64,000 nucleotides of DNA, taken from positions 595,071 through 659,070 of the forward strand of contig KB906767.1 of the NCBI GenBank assembly GCA_000381625.1, read 5' to 3'. Origin of the DNA: Bryobacterales bacterium KBS 96 (GTDB lineage: Bacteria > Acidobacteriota > Terriglobia > Bryobacterales > Bryobacteraceae). Made by a program: the position numbers and the translations under genes. The notes beneath the pieces were generated by a model, which had not been told where the DNA came from, did not search any database, and was given only the letters and a program-made list of their open reading frames with translations. Below are positions 34,940 to 42,265 of the stretch, in pieces (the stretch's first letter is position 1; every line of letters begins with the position of its first letter).

Positions 34940-35662
34940 CTAACTGGCGGCAATCGCCCTGCGCTCTGCGTTCTCCTGAGCGACGTTCTCGTTGAAACTA
35001 TACCCAAAGCCGCGAACGGAGCGAATCAGCAGCGGGTTCGCCGGATCGGCTTCGATCTTCTGCCGTAAACGGAGAATGTAAACATCGACTGTACGATCCG
35101 TAACCGCCCGGTCATGACCCCATACCGCGTCGAGCAGTTGCTCGCGGCTGAAAACCACGCCCGGCCGGCTCATCAGGTATTCGAGTAGCCGGAATTCAGT
35201 TGCGGTGAGCGATAAGGTTTCGCTCCCCAGGCGTACGCGGCAACCGGTGCGGTCCAACTCGAGATTGCCCGCCTTCAGAATGTGCGCCGCCATCTGCTTC
35301 CCCCGGAACTGAATTTTGATTCGGGCGATCAGTTCACGGATGAAAAACGGTTTGACGATATAGTCGTTGGCGCCCAACTCCAACCCAACAATCCGGTCGG
35401 TTTCCGAGGCTCGCGCGGTAAGGAAAATAATCGGGACAGGCGCCAGTTCCGGATGCATTCGGATGCCCTTGCAGATCTCCAGGCCATCGGAATCCGGCAA
35501 CATGACGTCCAGCAGAATCAGATCCGGACGCTCCCGGCGGCACAACTCGATCGCGCCTTTGCCGGTTTGCGAACCCACCATCGTAAATCCTTCTTTTTCA
35601 AGGTTGTACTTGAGAAGGGCGAACAAATCGGCATCATCTTCGATCAGGACGATTTTCTTCAT
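34940..35662 (-). CDS. phoB: OmpR/PhoB-family response regulator, probable PhoB
   Basis: A 240-residue transcription regulator. The receiver domain (1-120) has Asp10/Asp11 with the phosphoacceptor Asp52 (LILLDVMLP), Thr in FLTARAS and Lys in VKPFF. The C-terminal winged helix (about 135-230) has TATEFRLLEYLMSRPGVVFS and YILRLRQKIEADP. The combination 'FLTARASETDRIVGLELGAN' plus DYIVKPF is close to PhoB. No kinase is adjacent; the likely partner PhoR is 25 kb away at 59917. CTGTAAC/CTGTGAC half-sites upstream (35680-35724) hint at self-regulation. It could instead serve another kinase. Confidence 0.8.
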   Translation of the reverse strand: MKKIVLIEDDADLFALLKYNLEKEGFTMVGSQTGKGAIELCRRERPDLILLDVMLPDSDGLEICKGIRMHPELAPVPIIFLTARASETDRIVGLELGANDYIVKPFFIRELIARIKIQFRGKQMAAHILKAGNLELDRTGCRVRLGSETLSLTATEFRLLEYLMSRPGVVFSREQLLDAVWGHDRAVTDRTVDVYILRLRQKIEADPANPLLIRSVRGFGYSFNENVAQENAERRAIAAS

Positions 35663-35679
35663 AACATGTGCTCAAAAGG

Positions 35680-35738
35680 CTGTAACCATTGCTCAATGTC
35701 ACAGTAACCTATCGATTGTTACAACTCAATGAGCAGTG
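35680..35738. promoter_or_regulatory. Inverted-repeat regulatory region between phoB-like and TIR genes
   Basis: The divergent intergenic gap holds CTGTAAC (35680-35686, plus), CTGTGAC (35704-35698, minus) and TTGTAAC (35724-35718, minus), all similar to Pho-box half-sites. It also has an imperfect long inverted repeat: CATTGCTCAATG at 35687 and CAATGAGCAGTG at 35727. The half-sites are not spaced 11 nt apart as in an enterobacterial Pho box, so this is only suggestive. Confidence 0.35.
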
Positions 35739-35803
35739 CATGGCAAGTGTGTCACAAAAGAGCGTCGCCGGTTCGTGGCGCCCCGAGTAGATAATGATTA
35801 CGA

Positions 35804-36979
35804 TTGATCCGATCTGCTGTACTTTGCCACGCCCCTGAAGACAGAGCGTTTGCCGAGAACCTTGCCCGTTTCCTGGCGATGAACTGCCCCATTGAGGTAT
35901 CGGTCGCCGAAGGCGAGATCCGTCATGGCAAAGATCTAATCGACCGGATTCAGTGGGCGGCTTGCGCCGACATGGCGATCGTGCTGCTGTCGCCGGAATC
36001 GGCCTGCAAGGAGTGGAGACGGGAAAGGTGGGAGCCGGTCTTTGCCGAACAGGCGTCGAGCCTAGCGCTCCTGCTTTTGCGCGATTGCCGCTTTCCAAAA
36101 CTGTTGCGCGCTGGGCACTTTTTTGACGCATCCCGAAACTTGCTTGCCGCTCAGCGCGCGTTGAAGCGTTGGATTCTGGCCAGGTGCGGCCGGTTTGAAA
36201 GCAATGTTCAATTGCCCAAGCACGACGAGCCGTATTCGGCCGCGCCGGACTTTCTCGAACAGTTGCGGCAGTCTGTCGCGGATCGCCCCGGCATCGAACT
36301 CGACGTGCCGCGCAATTGTGCCCTGGCGTTTGCCATAGCGTTTCGAGACGATTTCGATGCCGTCCTCTGGACCGATTGCGCCTATCGTGACGAAGCGGGA
36401 ATTTTGGGCGACACCGGACATCTTCTGAATCTCAAACTCGCCGGGTCCGTTAAGGAGAACAAAGAGAATCTTCTGGACTTTTGCGCCGATCGGCGCTTTC
36501 TCTTTGTTTTTGAAAATATGCTTCCCGAGTTGCGGGAACTGTTTCCACTTGGAGAAAGAACGTCGGCGATCTTCACGACGCGAGCGAAGCTGAAGCCGCC
36601 GCGCCCGCTTGCCGAACTCGCGACGCTGTTTTCGAACTGGACAACGAACCCGGCAAGCTGCCTGGGTGCTTTGGGCGAAGCAAAACACCACCTGGAACTT
36701 TTGCCATTTCTCACCGCCGAAAATGCGCCAATAGCGATGCAACTCGGCTCCGCGATGTGCGCGTTATTGAAACAGTGCGAACGATTCGCCGAGGCTTACG
36801 AGATTCTGGATCTGATGAAGGAAGCGGCGCGGACGGACGGCGACACTCTGCGCCACTACGATTTCGAATGGGAGCAAAGCTGGATTCTTGAACGGTGGGA
36901 AACGCCTGCTCCGCAGTTGGAACGCCCGCATCCGGCACAACCGGAACCAGTCCAGACAGGTTTTGATTTCGGGATGTAG
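35804..36979 (+). CDS. TIR-like protein with degenerate NB-ARC-like module
   Basis: A 391-residue protein; the only in-frame start after the last stop is TTG 35804, with weak Shine-Dalgarno support. Residues 1-95 read as a TIR domain: SAVLCHAPEDRAFAENLARF (strand and helix one), ADMAIVLLSPES and WRRERW with candidate catalytic Glu74. Residues about 160-260 follow an NB-ARC order: an ELDVPRNCALAFAIAF stretch where a P-loop GxGKT should be, FDAVLWTDCA, RRFLFVFENM where Walker B LVLDDV is expected, and TSAIFTTR, the sensor TTR. The key Lys and Asp residues are lost, so ATP binding is doubtful. The C-terminal helices (about 290-345) look TPR-like. An immune-type role is inferred. Confidence 0.7.
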   Translation: MIRSAVLCHAPEDRAFAENLARFLAMNCPIEVSVAEGEIRHGKDLIDRIQWAACADMAIVLLSPESACKEWRRERWEPVFAEQASSLALLLLRDCRFPKLLRAGHFFDASRNLLAAQRALKRWILARCGRFESNVQLPKHDEPYSAAPDFLEQLRQSVADRPGIELDVPRNCALAFAIAFRDDFDAVLWTDCAYRDEAGILGDTGHLLNLKLAGSVKENKENLLDFCADRRFLFVFENMLPELRELFPLGERTSAIFTTRAKLKPPRPLAELATLFSNWTTNPASCLGALGEAKHHLELLPFLTAENAPIAMQLGSAMCALLKQCERFAEAYEILDLMKEAARTDGDTLRHYDFEWEQSWILERWETPAPQLERPHPAQPEPVQTGFDFGM

Positions 36980-37014
36980 TGACTGGCGAAGCGCCGTTAC
37001 CACTTACCTGTGCA

Positions 37015-37084
37015 ACGCGCGCACTCGCGTGCATTAGCTCCGGCTACCTCGACACGGAGCCGCATTGCGTAAGCAAGTGGGTTG
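37015..37084 (+). repeat. Dispersed intergenic repeat, family A unit
   Basis: CGCGCGCACTCGCGTGCATT followed by AGCTCCGGCTACC and CGGAGCCGCATTGCGTAAGC, ending AAGTGGGTT, is a slightly shorter family A unit. It lies between the convergent ends of the TIR/NB-ARC-like gene and the sugar transferase gene. The 194-bp gap shows nothing else. Confidence 0.7.
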
Positions 37085-37173
37085 TTCAAACACCGGACGA
37101 CCCGGCATTACCTATAGTGCCCTGCCCCACTAAAAATGTCCGGATATCTGCGACGCAAATGGCACTGGCAATT

Positions 37174-38559
37174 CTACTGAGCGCCACGCTGCAGCAGCAT
37201 CACCTTCAAGGTATGAAAAATGATGAAGAAATCGAGAGCGGGAGCAATGTGTTTGATGTAGTAGAGATCGTATTCCAACTTCACAAGTGCATCGCGATCG
37301 GTATCGCCGTACTTGTGGTTAATCTGCGCCCAACCGGTGATTCCGGGCTTCACGGCATGGCGCTGGCGGTAACAGGGGACGCGATCGGCAAGCATCTCGA
37401 CAAATTCAGGGCGTTCCGGCCTCGGTCCCACGATGGACATATCGCCCTTCACGACGTTCCAGAACTGGGGCAACTCGTCGAAACGCAGTTTTCGCAGAAT
37501 ACGCCCAACCGGCGTGACGCGTGGGTCGTTCTTTCGCGCCCAGACCGCGCCGGTTGCCGCTTCCGCGTTCACGTACATGGAACGAAACTTATAGAGCGTA
37601 AAAATACGTCCGTTCATGCCGACTCGCCTTTGCCGGTAGAAGACCGGCCCGCGCGAACTGGCTTTGATGGCCAGAGCAACCAGGACCATAATCGGCAGAG
37701 TACAGAGAAGCCCGCAAAGCCCAAACAGGACAGAGTAGATGCTCTGGGTGGCGAGCGCCTTCTGGCTAGGTCCAAACTCCGAGGTGAAGACAAGCTGAGA
37801 TACCTGGATCTTACTGGTGCAGACACGCTGCGCGGCCATTTCATACGTATCGGCGGCGTCTTCGATCACGACACCGGCGAAGTGGATCTCGAGAAGTTCC
37901 TCCACCGCTGGTAAATGATTCGTGCCTTCAGCCATTCCGACGATGATGCGCGTCGGCCTGTACTCCTCAAAGATTCGCGCCAGGGCCGAAACTGGGCCGA
38001 GATAACGAACGGGAAAATCCTCGACTCCGGCTTCGCTGAGATAACCGATAATTTGATAGCCGAGTTGCGGGCGCATGAGGATATGCCGGGCCGTCTCGGC
38101 GAGAAATCTCGATTCTCCCAACAGCAACACACGCTCGTGGCGCAGCGCGCGGATGACATATTTCCAGTAAACGATGCGCCACACGGGTACGCTCAAAACC
38201 ACGGCGAAACTGCCCGCCACCATCGGCCCGCGCGGCAACAGGTAATCCGTGTTTATATAGCCCAGTACCGCCATCAGCAAGAGCGCCGCGCCCACCGCAA
38301 GGCAAACTTCCTGAATCAGCAATATACGCGACAAGATACGGAATTCGGCGTAAAGATCCTGGAAATAGAATCCAAGGATAATAACGGCGGAGACGAGCAA
38401 AATTTTCCAGTGATTCGCTTCATCAACCAGATAAACGCGAGGAGCAATACCGGGCGTGACGAGAGAAGCGGCTGTATAACAGGCCAGAACAAGGGCGATC
38501 TCCGATAGCAGGAGAGCGGCCACACTCGTCGGCACCAGGACACGAAAGAGCCTGATCAC
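37174..38559 (-). CDS. Polyprenyl-phosphate sugar-1-phosphate transferase (exopolysaccharide initiation)
   Basis: A 461-residue inner-membrane enzyme that starts exopolysaccharide repeat assembly by moving sugar-1-phosphate from a nucleotide sugar onto undecaprenyl phosphate. The N-terminal half has four predicted membrane helices and a CoA-binding-like fold (VLLLGESRFLAETARHIL). Another helix (SVLFGLCGLLCTLPIMVLVA) leads into the bacterial sugar transferase domain: GPVFYRQRRVG, LYKFRSM, DELPQFWNVVKGDMSIVGPR and KPGITGWAQI. The order matches WcaJ/EpsE-type (TIGR03025-like) enzymes. It stands alone, without wzx/wzy or other glycosyltransferases nearby. Confidence 0.92.
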   Translation of the reverse strand: MIRLFRVLVPTSVAALLLSEIALVLACYTAASLVTPGIAPRVYLVDEANHWKILLVSAVIILGFYFQDLYAEFRILSRILLIQEVCLAVGAALLLMAVLGYINTDYLLPRGPMVAGSFAVVLSVPVWRIVYWKYVIRALRHERVLLLGESRFLAETARHILMRPQLGYQIIGYLSEAGVEDFPVRYLGPVSALARIFEEYRPTRIIVGMAEGTNHLPAVEELLEIHFAGVVIEDAADTYEMAAQRVCTSKIQVSQLVFTSEFGPSQKALATQSIYSVLFGLCGLLCTLPIMVLVALAIKASSRGPVFYRQRRVGMNGRIFTLYKFRSMYVNAEAATGAVWARKNDPRVTPVGRILRKLRFDELPQFWNVVKGDMSIVGPRPERPEFVEMLADRVPCYRQRHAVKPGITGWAQINHKYGDTDRDALVKLEYDLYYIKHIAPALDFFIIFHTLKVMLLQRGAQ

Positions 38560-39193
38560 GGGTCGAGGAACTCAGAGTTTAACACGCGGGACACCGGCTC
38601 GTTCGATAGATCGCCGAGGGCGCGGCGTGCGGCGTGAAAATGACAAATTATGCGGAACATAGCCCCGTGGAAGAGATCCGAGCGTAGCGATCCGCGAGTG
38701 TGCGTTCGGGCAGATCGTTGTGCTGAGACGCGACCGCAAGGGAGTCCCCATGGACCTGCGGGCCACTAAAAGTGATGAAGGCGGCGGTGTGTTAGCACCG
38801 AACCGCGATCGTGAGGGAACGTACACTTCAATGGAGCGGCGTATGATCTCCCCAAACGCGCAGAAGGGTATCTCCTCAACACGCTCCGTCTACCGAATCA
38901 GTAGAATCCGTGCCCCCGGGTTTCCCCGCGATATCGATTTCGATTGGAGTAGCTTCGAAAAGGCCGGTTTGAGATTACTGCACCGTTTCGAGAACACGCG
39001 AGACCGCATCACACACGCACACGGCGCAATAAGCCGGATACCAGATTGCGCCCCGGGAAGATATCGTGTCGCTTATTTGCGAGGATCAACCCGTGGCAGG
39101 CAATAATGAATAAGCGATCCGCCGCTGTGTTTTGATTCGAAATCGCGTAAGGCGATTATGTACTTTGAAATGGAGTCCACGTTGGAGGAGTTC
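38560..39193. other. Long intergenic region with repeat fragments
   Basis: The 634 bp lie between the divergent sugar transferase and histidine kinase transcription units. They contain a family B motif (38795-38838) and a shorter relative of it at about 38725-38750 (GACGCGACCGCAAGGGAG). A 128-codon frame spans this stretch, but its first third is repeat sequence and the rest has no recognisable pattern, so I reject it as a gene. Promoters for both neighbours should be here. Confidence 0.45.
38795..38838 (+). repeat. Dispersed intergenic repeat, family B motif
   Basis: GCACCGAACCGCGATCGTGA followed by GGGAACGTACACTTCAATGG. It matches the first 26 positions of the motif at 29511 with few changes and then the 'TTCAA-GGAG' tail seen at 32615. 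Confidence 0.65.
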
Positions 39194-39280
39194 ATGCAGC
39201 TAGGCTCTATGATCCGCGGGGTTTTCAAAGAAAAAGCAGAAAACCCAAATGATCAACGAAAACACGGCGGTGCGGCATGA
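39194..39280 (+). CDS. Short leader ORF (28 codons) coupled to the sensor kinase
   Basis: ATG 39194 has a strong Shine-Dalgarno, GGAGG at 39184-39188, 5 nt upstream. The frame encodes 28 residues (MQLGSMIRGVFKEKAENPND, then eight more) and stops at TGA 39278-39280, overlapping the kinase ATG at 39277 by 4 nt. The kinase itself has no good Shine-Dalgarno, so ribosomes translating the leader probably re-initiate on it. The peptide has no recognised family and may matter only as a translation relay. It could also be chance. Confidence 0.4.
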   Translation: MQLGSMIRGVFKEKAENPNDQRKHGGAA

Positions 39281-41511
39281 CCCGAAATCATGCCAAGGCG
39301 CTCGCCGCACTCAGCGCCGGCGCCAACTTGCCCCAAATAGTTTTTGCAGAAATAATGGAAACCCTGCCCGCTGCCATGTACATGACTGACGCGCAGGGCC
39401 GGCTTACGTACTTCAACCGCGCGGCAGCGAAACTTTCCGGCCGCACGCCTGAAATCGGCACAGATAGATGGTGCGTTACCTGGAAACTTTTCCTTCCCGA
39501 CGGCACGCCTCTCCCGCATGATCAATGTCCAATGGCTGTTGCACTAAAGGGCGGCGACGTGCCAACCGGTATTGAATATATCGCTGAAAGGCCGGACGGA
39601 ACGCGGTTCTGGTTTACACCTTACCCTGCGGTGCTCCGCGACGCCGAAGGTCAGATCATTGGCGGCGTCAACCTGTTGATAGACATCACCGACCGCAAGA
39701 ATGCGAAGCTGCAAATAGATGAACAGTTCCGTGCAATAATCGAAACGACGCCCGAATGTGTGAAGATCGTTGCACGCGATGGCACACTGCTGTTCATGAA
39801 TCCGCCCGGTCTGGCAATGGTAGGGGCGTCGTGTGCCGACACCGTTACAGACAAAAACATATATAACGTGATTGCGCCCGAGGACCGGGAACGCTTCCGC
39901 GAATTTAATGAGACGATCTGCGGCGGCAAAAAGGGCTCGCTGCAATTCGAGATCGTCGGGTTGAACGGCGAGCGTCACCACATGGAAACGCATGCCGCTC
40001 CCTTGCGGCTTACCGATGGGACCACGGTCCATCTCGCCGTCACCCATGACGTAACAGAACGCAAACGCGCGGAACGGGCCTCACTTCTGCTGAATGCGAT
40101 AGTCGATTCGTCGGAGGATGCGATCATTAGCAAGGACCTCGACGGGGTCATCACGAGCTGGAATAAGAGTGCAGAGCGCCTTTTCGGCTACACCGCCGGC
40201 GAGGCTCTTGGGAAAACGGTGGCCGATCTCTTGATTCCAGAGGATAGGCAGGACGAAGAGCCGAATATTCTCGCGAGGCTCAGAAATGGCGAACGCGTCG
40301 ATCATTTTGAGACTGTACGCCGGCGGAAAGACGGATCGCTAATTGACATATCGTTGACAATTTCACCCGTGAAGAATCTGGAAGGCGTCATCATCGGTGC
40401 TTCCAAGATCGCCCGCGACATCACCGAAAGCAAGCGTATCCAAGCGAGATTGCTGGAGAGCGAGGCCCGCTTCCGACAGCTTGCGGACACAATGCCGCAA
40501 ATAGTATGGACGGCGCGGCCCGATGGCCGCGTGGATTACTACAATGAACGCTGGTATGAATTTACCGGTTTCAGCCGTGTTGCTTTCGAAGAATCGAACC
40601 CGGAATCTATCCTGCATCCCGACGACATCGAGGAAACCCGCAGGAGTTGGTATACTGCCGTCCGTTCAGGAGAACCGTACAACGTTGAACACCGCTTTCG
40701 GGATCGCCGCGAAAACCGCTGGCGATGGTTCGTCGGGCGCGCGATCCCAGTCCGCGATGCGGCCAACAACGTTGTGAAATGGTTCGGCACCTGTACCGAT
40801 ATTGACGAACAGAAACGGGTGGAGGACCAGCTTCGCAGAGCCAACCGCGATCTTGAGCAGTTCGCCTTTTCAGCGAGCCACGATCTTCAAGAACCGCTAC
40901 GCAGCGTCAAAATCTATAGCGAGCTTCTGGCGAAACGCCATTCCGACAAGCTCGACAGCGATGCCCTGACATTTTTGACATTTCTGCGCAACGGCGCAAC
41001 ACGCATGGAAACGTTAGTATGCGATCTTCTGTCGTATACACAAGCGACAACGTTCGATGGGCCGGATGAGCTTGTCGACGCGCGCGAAGTGTTGAAAACC
41101 ACGCTCGAAAATTTACGGGGCGCCATCGAGGACAGCAGTGCTGAGATCACAGCGGACCCGCTGCCCTCGCTGCCGGTGGCCCGCACGCATCTGCAGCAGC
41201 TGTTTCAAAACCTCATTGGGAATGCGATAAAGTACCGCAGCCCGGAACGGCCGCCCGCGATACATCTCCGCGCGGAGCGGCAGAACGAATACTGGATTTT
41301 CTCAGTTACAGATAATGGCATTGGCATCGATCCAGAGTATAAGGAGAAGATTTTTGGGCTCTTTAAGCGTCTGCACAGTAGCGATGAATACTCAGGAACC
41401 GGCATTGGTCTGGCTATCTGTCAGCGAATCGTGGATCGGTATCAAGGGCGGATCTGGGTCGAGTCCGAACTCGGACGAGGATCAACCTTCCGGTTTACGC
41501 TTCCCCTCTGA
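39277..41511 (+). CDS. Multi-PAS sensor histidine kinase
   Basis: A 744-residue cytoplasmic histidine kinase with no membrane span. Four PAS modules occupy about residues 20-135 (MTDAQGRLTYFNRAAAKLSG), 148-268, 270-395 (SSEDAIISKDLDGVITSWNK) and 398-525 (WTARPDGRVDYYNERWYEFT). A dimerisation helix carries the phospho-acceptor His535 (FSASHDLQEPLRSV). The ATPase has an N box (LFQNLIGNAIKYR), G1 (DNGIGID) and G2 (GTGIGLAICQRIV). The H-box type and the downstream receiver resemble phytochrome-class kinases that signal to Rcp1-like single-domain regulators. The signal is unknown; a soluble redox, light or ligand cue is possible. A 28-codon leader overlaps its start. Confidence 0.93.
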   Translation: MTRNHAKALAALSAGANLPQIVFAEIMETLPAAMYMTDAQGRLTYFNRAAAKLSGRTPEIGTDRWCVTWKLFLPDGTPLPHDQCPMAVALKGGDVPTGIEYIAERPDGTRFWFTPYPAVLRDAEGQIIGGVNLLIDITDRKNAKLQIDEQFRAIIETTPECVKIVARDGTLLFMNPPGLAMVGASCADTVTDKNIYNVIAPEDRERFREFNETICGGKKGSLQFEIVGLNGERHHMETHAAPLRLTDGTTVHLAVTHDVTERKRAERASLLLNAIVDSSEDAIISKDLDGVITSWNKSAERLFGYTAGEALGKTVADLLIPEDRQDEEPNILARLRNGERVDHFETVRRRKDGSLIDISLTISPVKNLEGVIIGASKIARDITESKRIQARLLESEARFRQLADTMPQIVWTARPDGRVDYYNERWYEFTGFSRVAFEESNPESILHPDDIEETRRSWYTAVRSGEPYNVEHRFRDRRENRWRWFVGRAIPVRDAANNVVKWFGTCTDIDEQKRVEDQLRRANRDLEQFAFSASHDLQEPLRSVKIYSELLAKRHSDKLDSDALTFLTFLRNGATRMETLVCDLLSYTQATTFDGPDELVDAREVLKTTLENLRGAIEDSSAEITADPLPSLPVARTHLQQLFQNLIGNAIKYRSPERPPAIHLRAERQNEYWIFSVTDNGIGIDPEYKEKIFGLFKRLHSSDEYSGTGIGLAICQRIVDRYQGRIWVESELGRGSTFRFTLPL

Positions 41512-41962
41512 TAAAATTTCCGCCGGCGTTCGCGACTATGTACTTGTTATCGAAGATAACGAGTCCGATGTGTTCCTGATCCAGGAAGCCATAGAGGTAA
41601 GCGAAGTTCAGCTTACGGTTCATGTCGCCAAAGACGGAGAGCAGGCGGTACAATTTTTCGATCGAGTCGATGGCGACTCTGACATGCCCTGTCCCGCCCT
41701 GGTCATTCTGGATATCAACTTGCCGAAAAAACAAGGCGGCGATGTACTAAAGCATATGCGCCAAAGCCGTAAATGCTCAGGCGCCCTTGTGCTCGTCGTT
41801 TCCACCTCGGACTCGGCGCAAGATCGTGAGCGGATGGCCAAGCTCGGGGCGGACGGATATTTTCGGAAGCCGTCCGCGTACGACGAATTCATGAAACTCG
41901 GCGAGATCGTCAAGAAATTGCTCAATGGTCCTCCCCTGAAGGAGATTGACAGCCCAAGATAA
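41384..41962 (+). CDS. Single-domain response regulator (Rcp1-like), out-of-frame overlap with kinase gene
   Basis: The receiver domain is clear: VLVIEDNESDVFLIQEAIEV (acidic pocket), phosphoacceptor Asp in PALVILDINLPKKQGGDV, Ser in LVVSTSD and Lys in YFRKPSAYDEF, about 135 residues in all. Between the kinase stop (41511) and the start of the fold there is no ATG, GTG or TTG in frame; the nearest upstream ATG is 41384, inside the kinase gene in another frame, giving 192 residues with an unrelated N-terminal extension and no Shine-Dalgarno. Alternatives are an ATT start near 41519, or a +1 slip at CTC-TGA (41506-41511) that would fuse kinase and receiver into a hybrid kinase. The receiver is secure; its start is not. 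Confidence 0.7.
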   Translation: MNTQEPALVWLSVSESWIGIKGGSGSSPNSDEDQPSGLRFPSDKISAGVRDYVLVIEDNESDVFLIQEAIEVSEVQLTVHVAKDGEQAVQFFDRVDGDSDMPCPALVILDINLPKKQGGDVLKHMRQSRKCSGALVLVVSTSDSAQDRERMAKLGADGYFRKPSAYDEFMKLGEIVKKLLNGPPLKEIDSPR

Positions 41963-42265
41963 ACGACTCTGCTTCTATTTCGAAGACCAGCTTGCGCGCA
42001 ATAGGTTCGGGCTGAGTCGAGATACGGCTGACGGCCGGCATCCGAATTCCGAATCCCCGGAATTATGGCCGACGGGAGTTTAAGAGCAACTCGTATGGCT
42101 CGCGAACAATCTACGTGTACGATGCCGAGGGAAAGCTTGTTGCAGAATATTCGCTGGGCGTTGGTCCGTGTCCTTGCCAGACGTGCCATCTGAGCCTGGA
42201 TCATCTGGGCGCCAGAAGGCTGGTAACGGAGATGCGCGGCTTGCTCGGTTTTCAGCAGGCAGCCA
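41963..42265. other. Intergenic region holding an RHS remnant
   Basis: The 303 bp lie between the convergent ends of the receiver gene and cpoB. The central part carries an RHS-like coding remnant, described separately. Nothing else is recognised. Confidence 0.4.
42061..42231 (+). pseudogene. RHS/YD-repeat protein remnant
   Basis: One frame reads NYGRREFKSNSYGSRTIYVY, then DAEGKLVAEYS and later LSLDHLGARRLVTE. This is the conserved end of the RHS core ('vYDaeGklvaeys...tyLttDHLGSpRvvTd'). The large N-terminal part and the variable C-terminal toxin tip are missing, and the frame runs on into the 3' end of cpoB. It is probably the scar of a deleted RHS gene or an orphan tip fragment. The match is short, so confidence is moderate. 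Confidence 0.5.

Noticed and set aside
38720..39106. A 128-codon plus-strand frame upstream of the sensor kinase
   Set aside because: The first third is dispersed repeat sequence (family B) and the rest has no family pattern or ribosome site.
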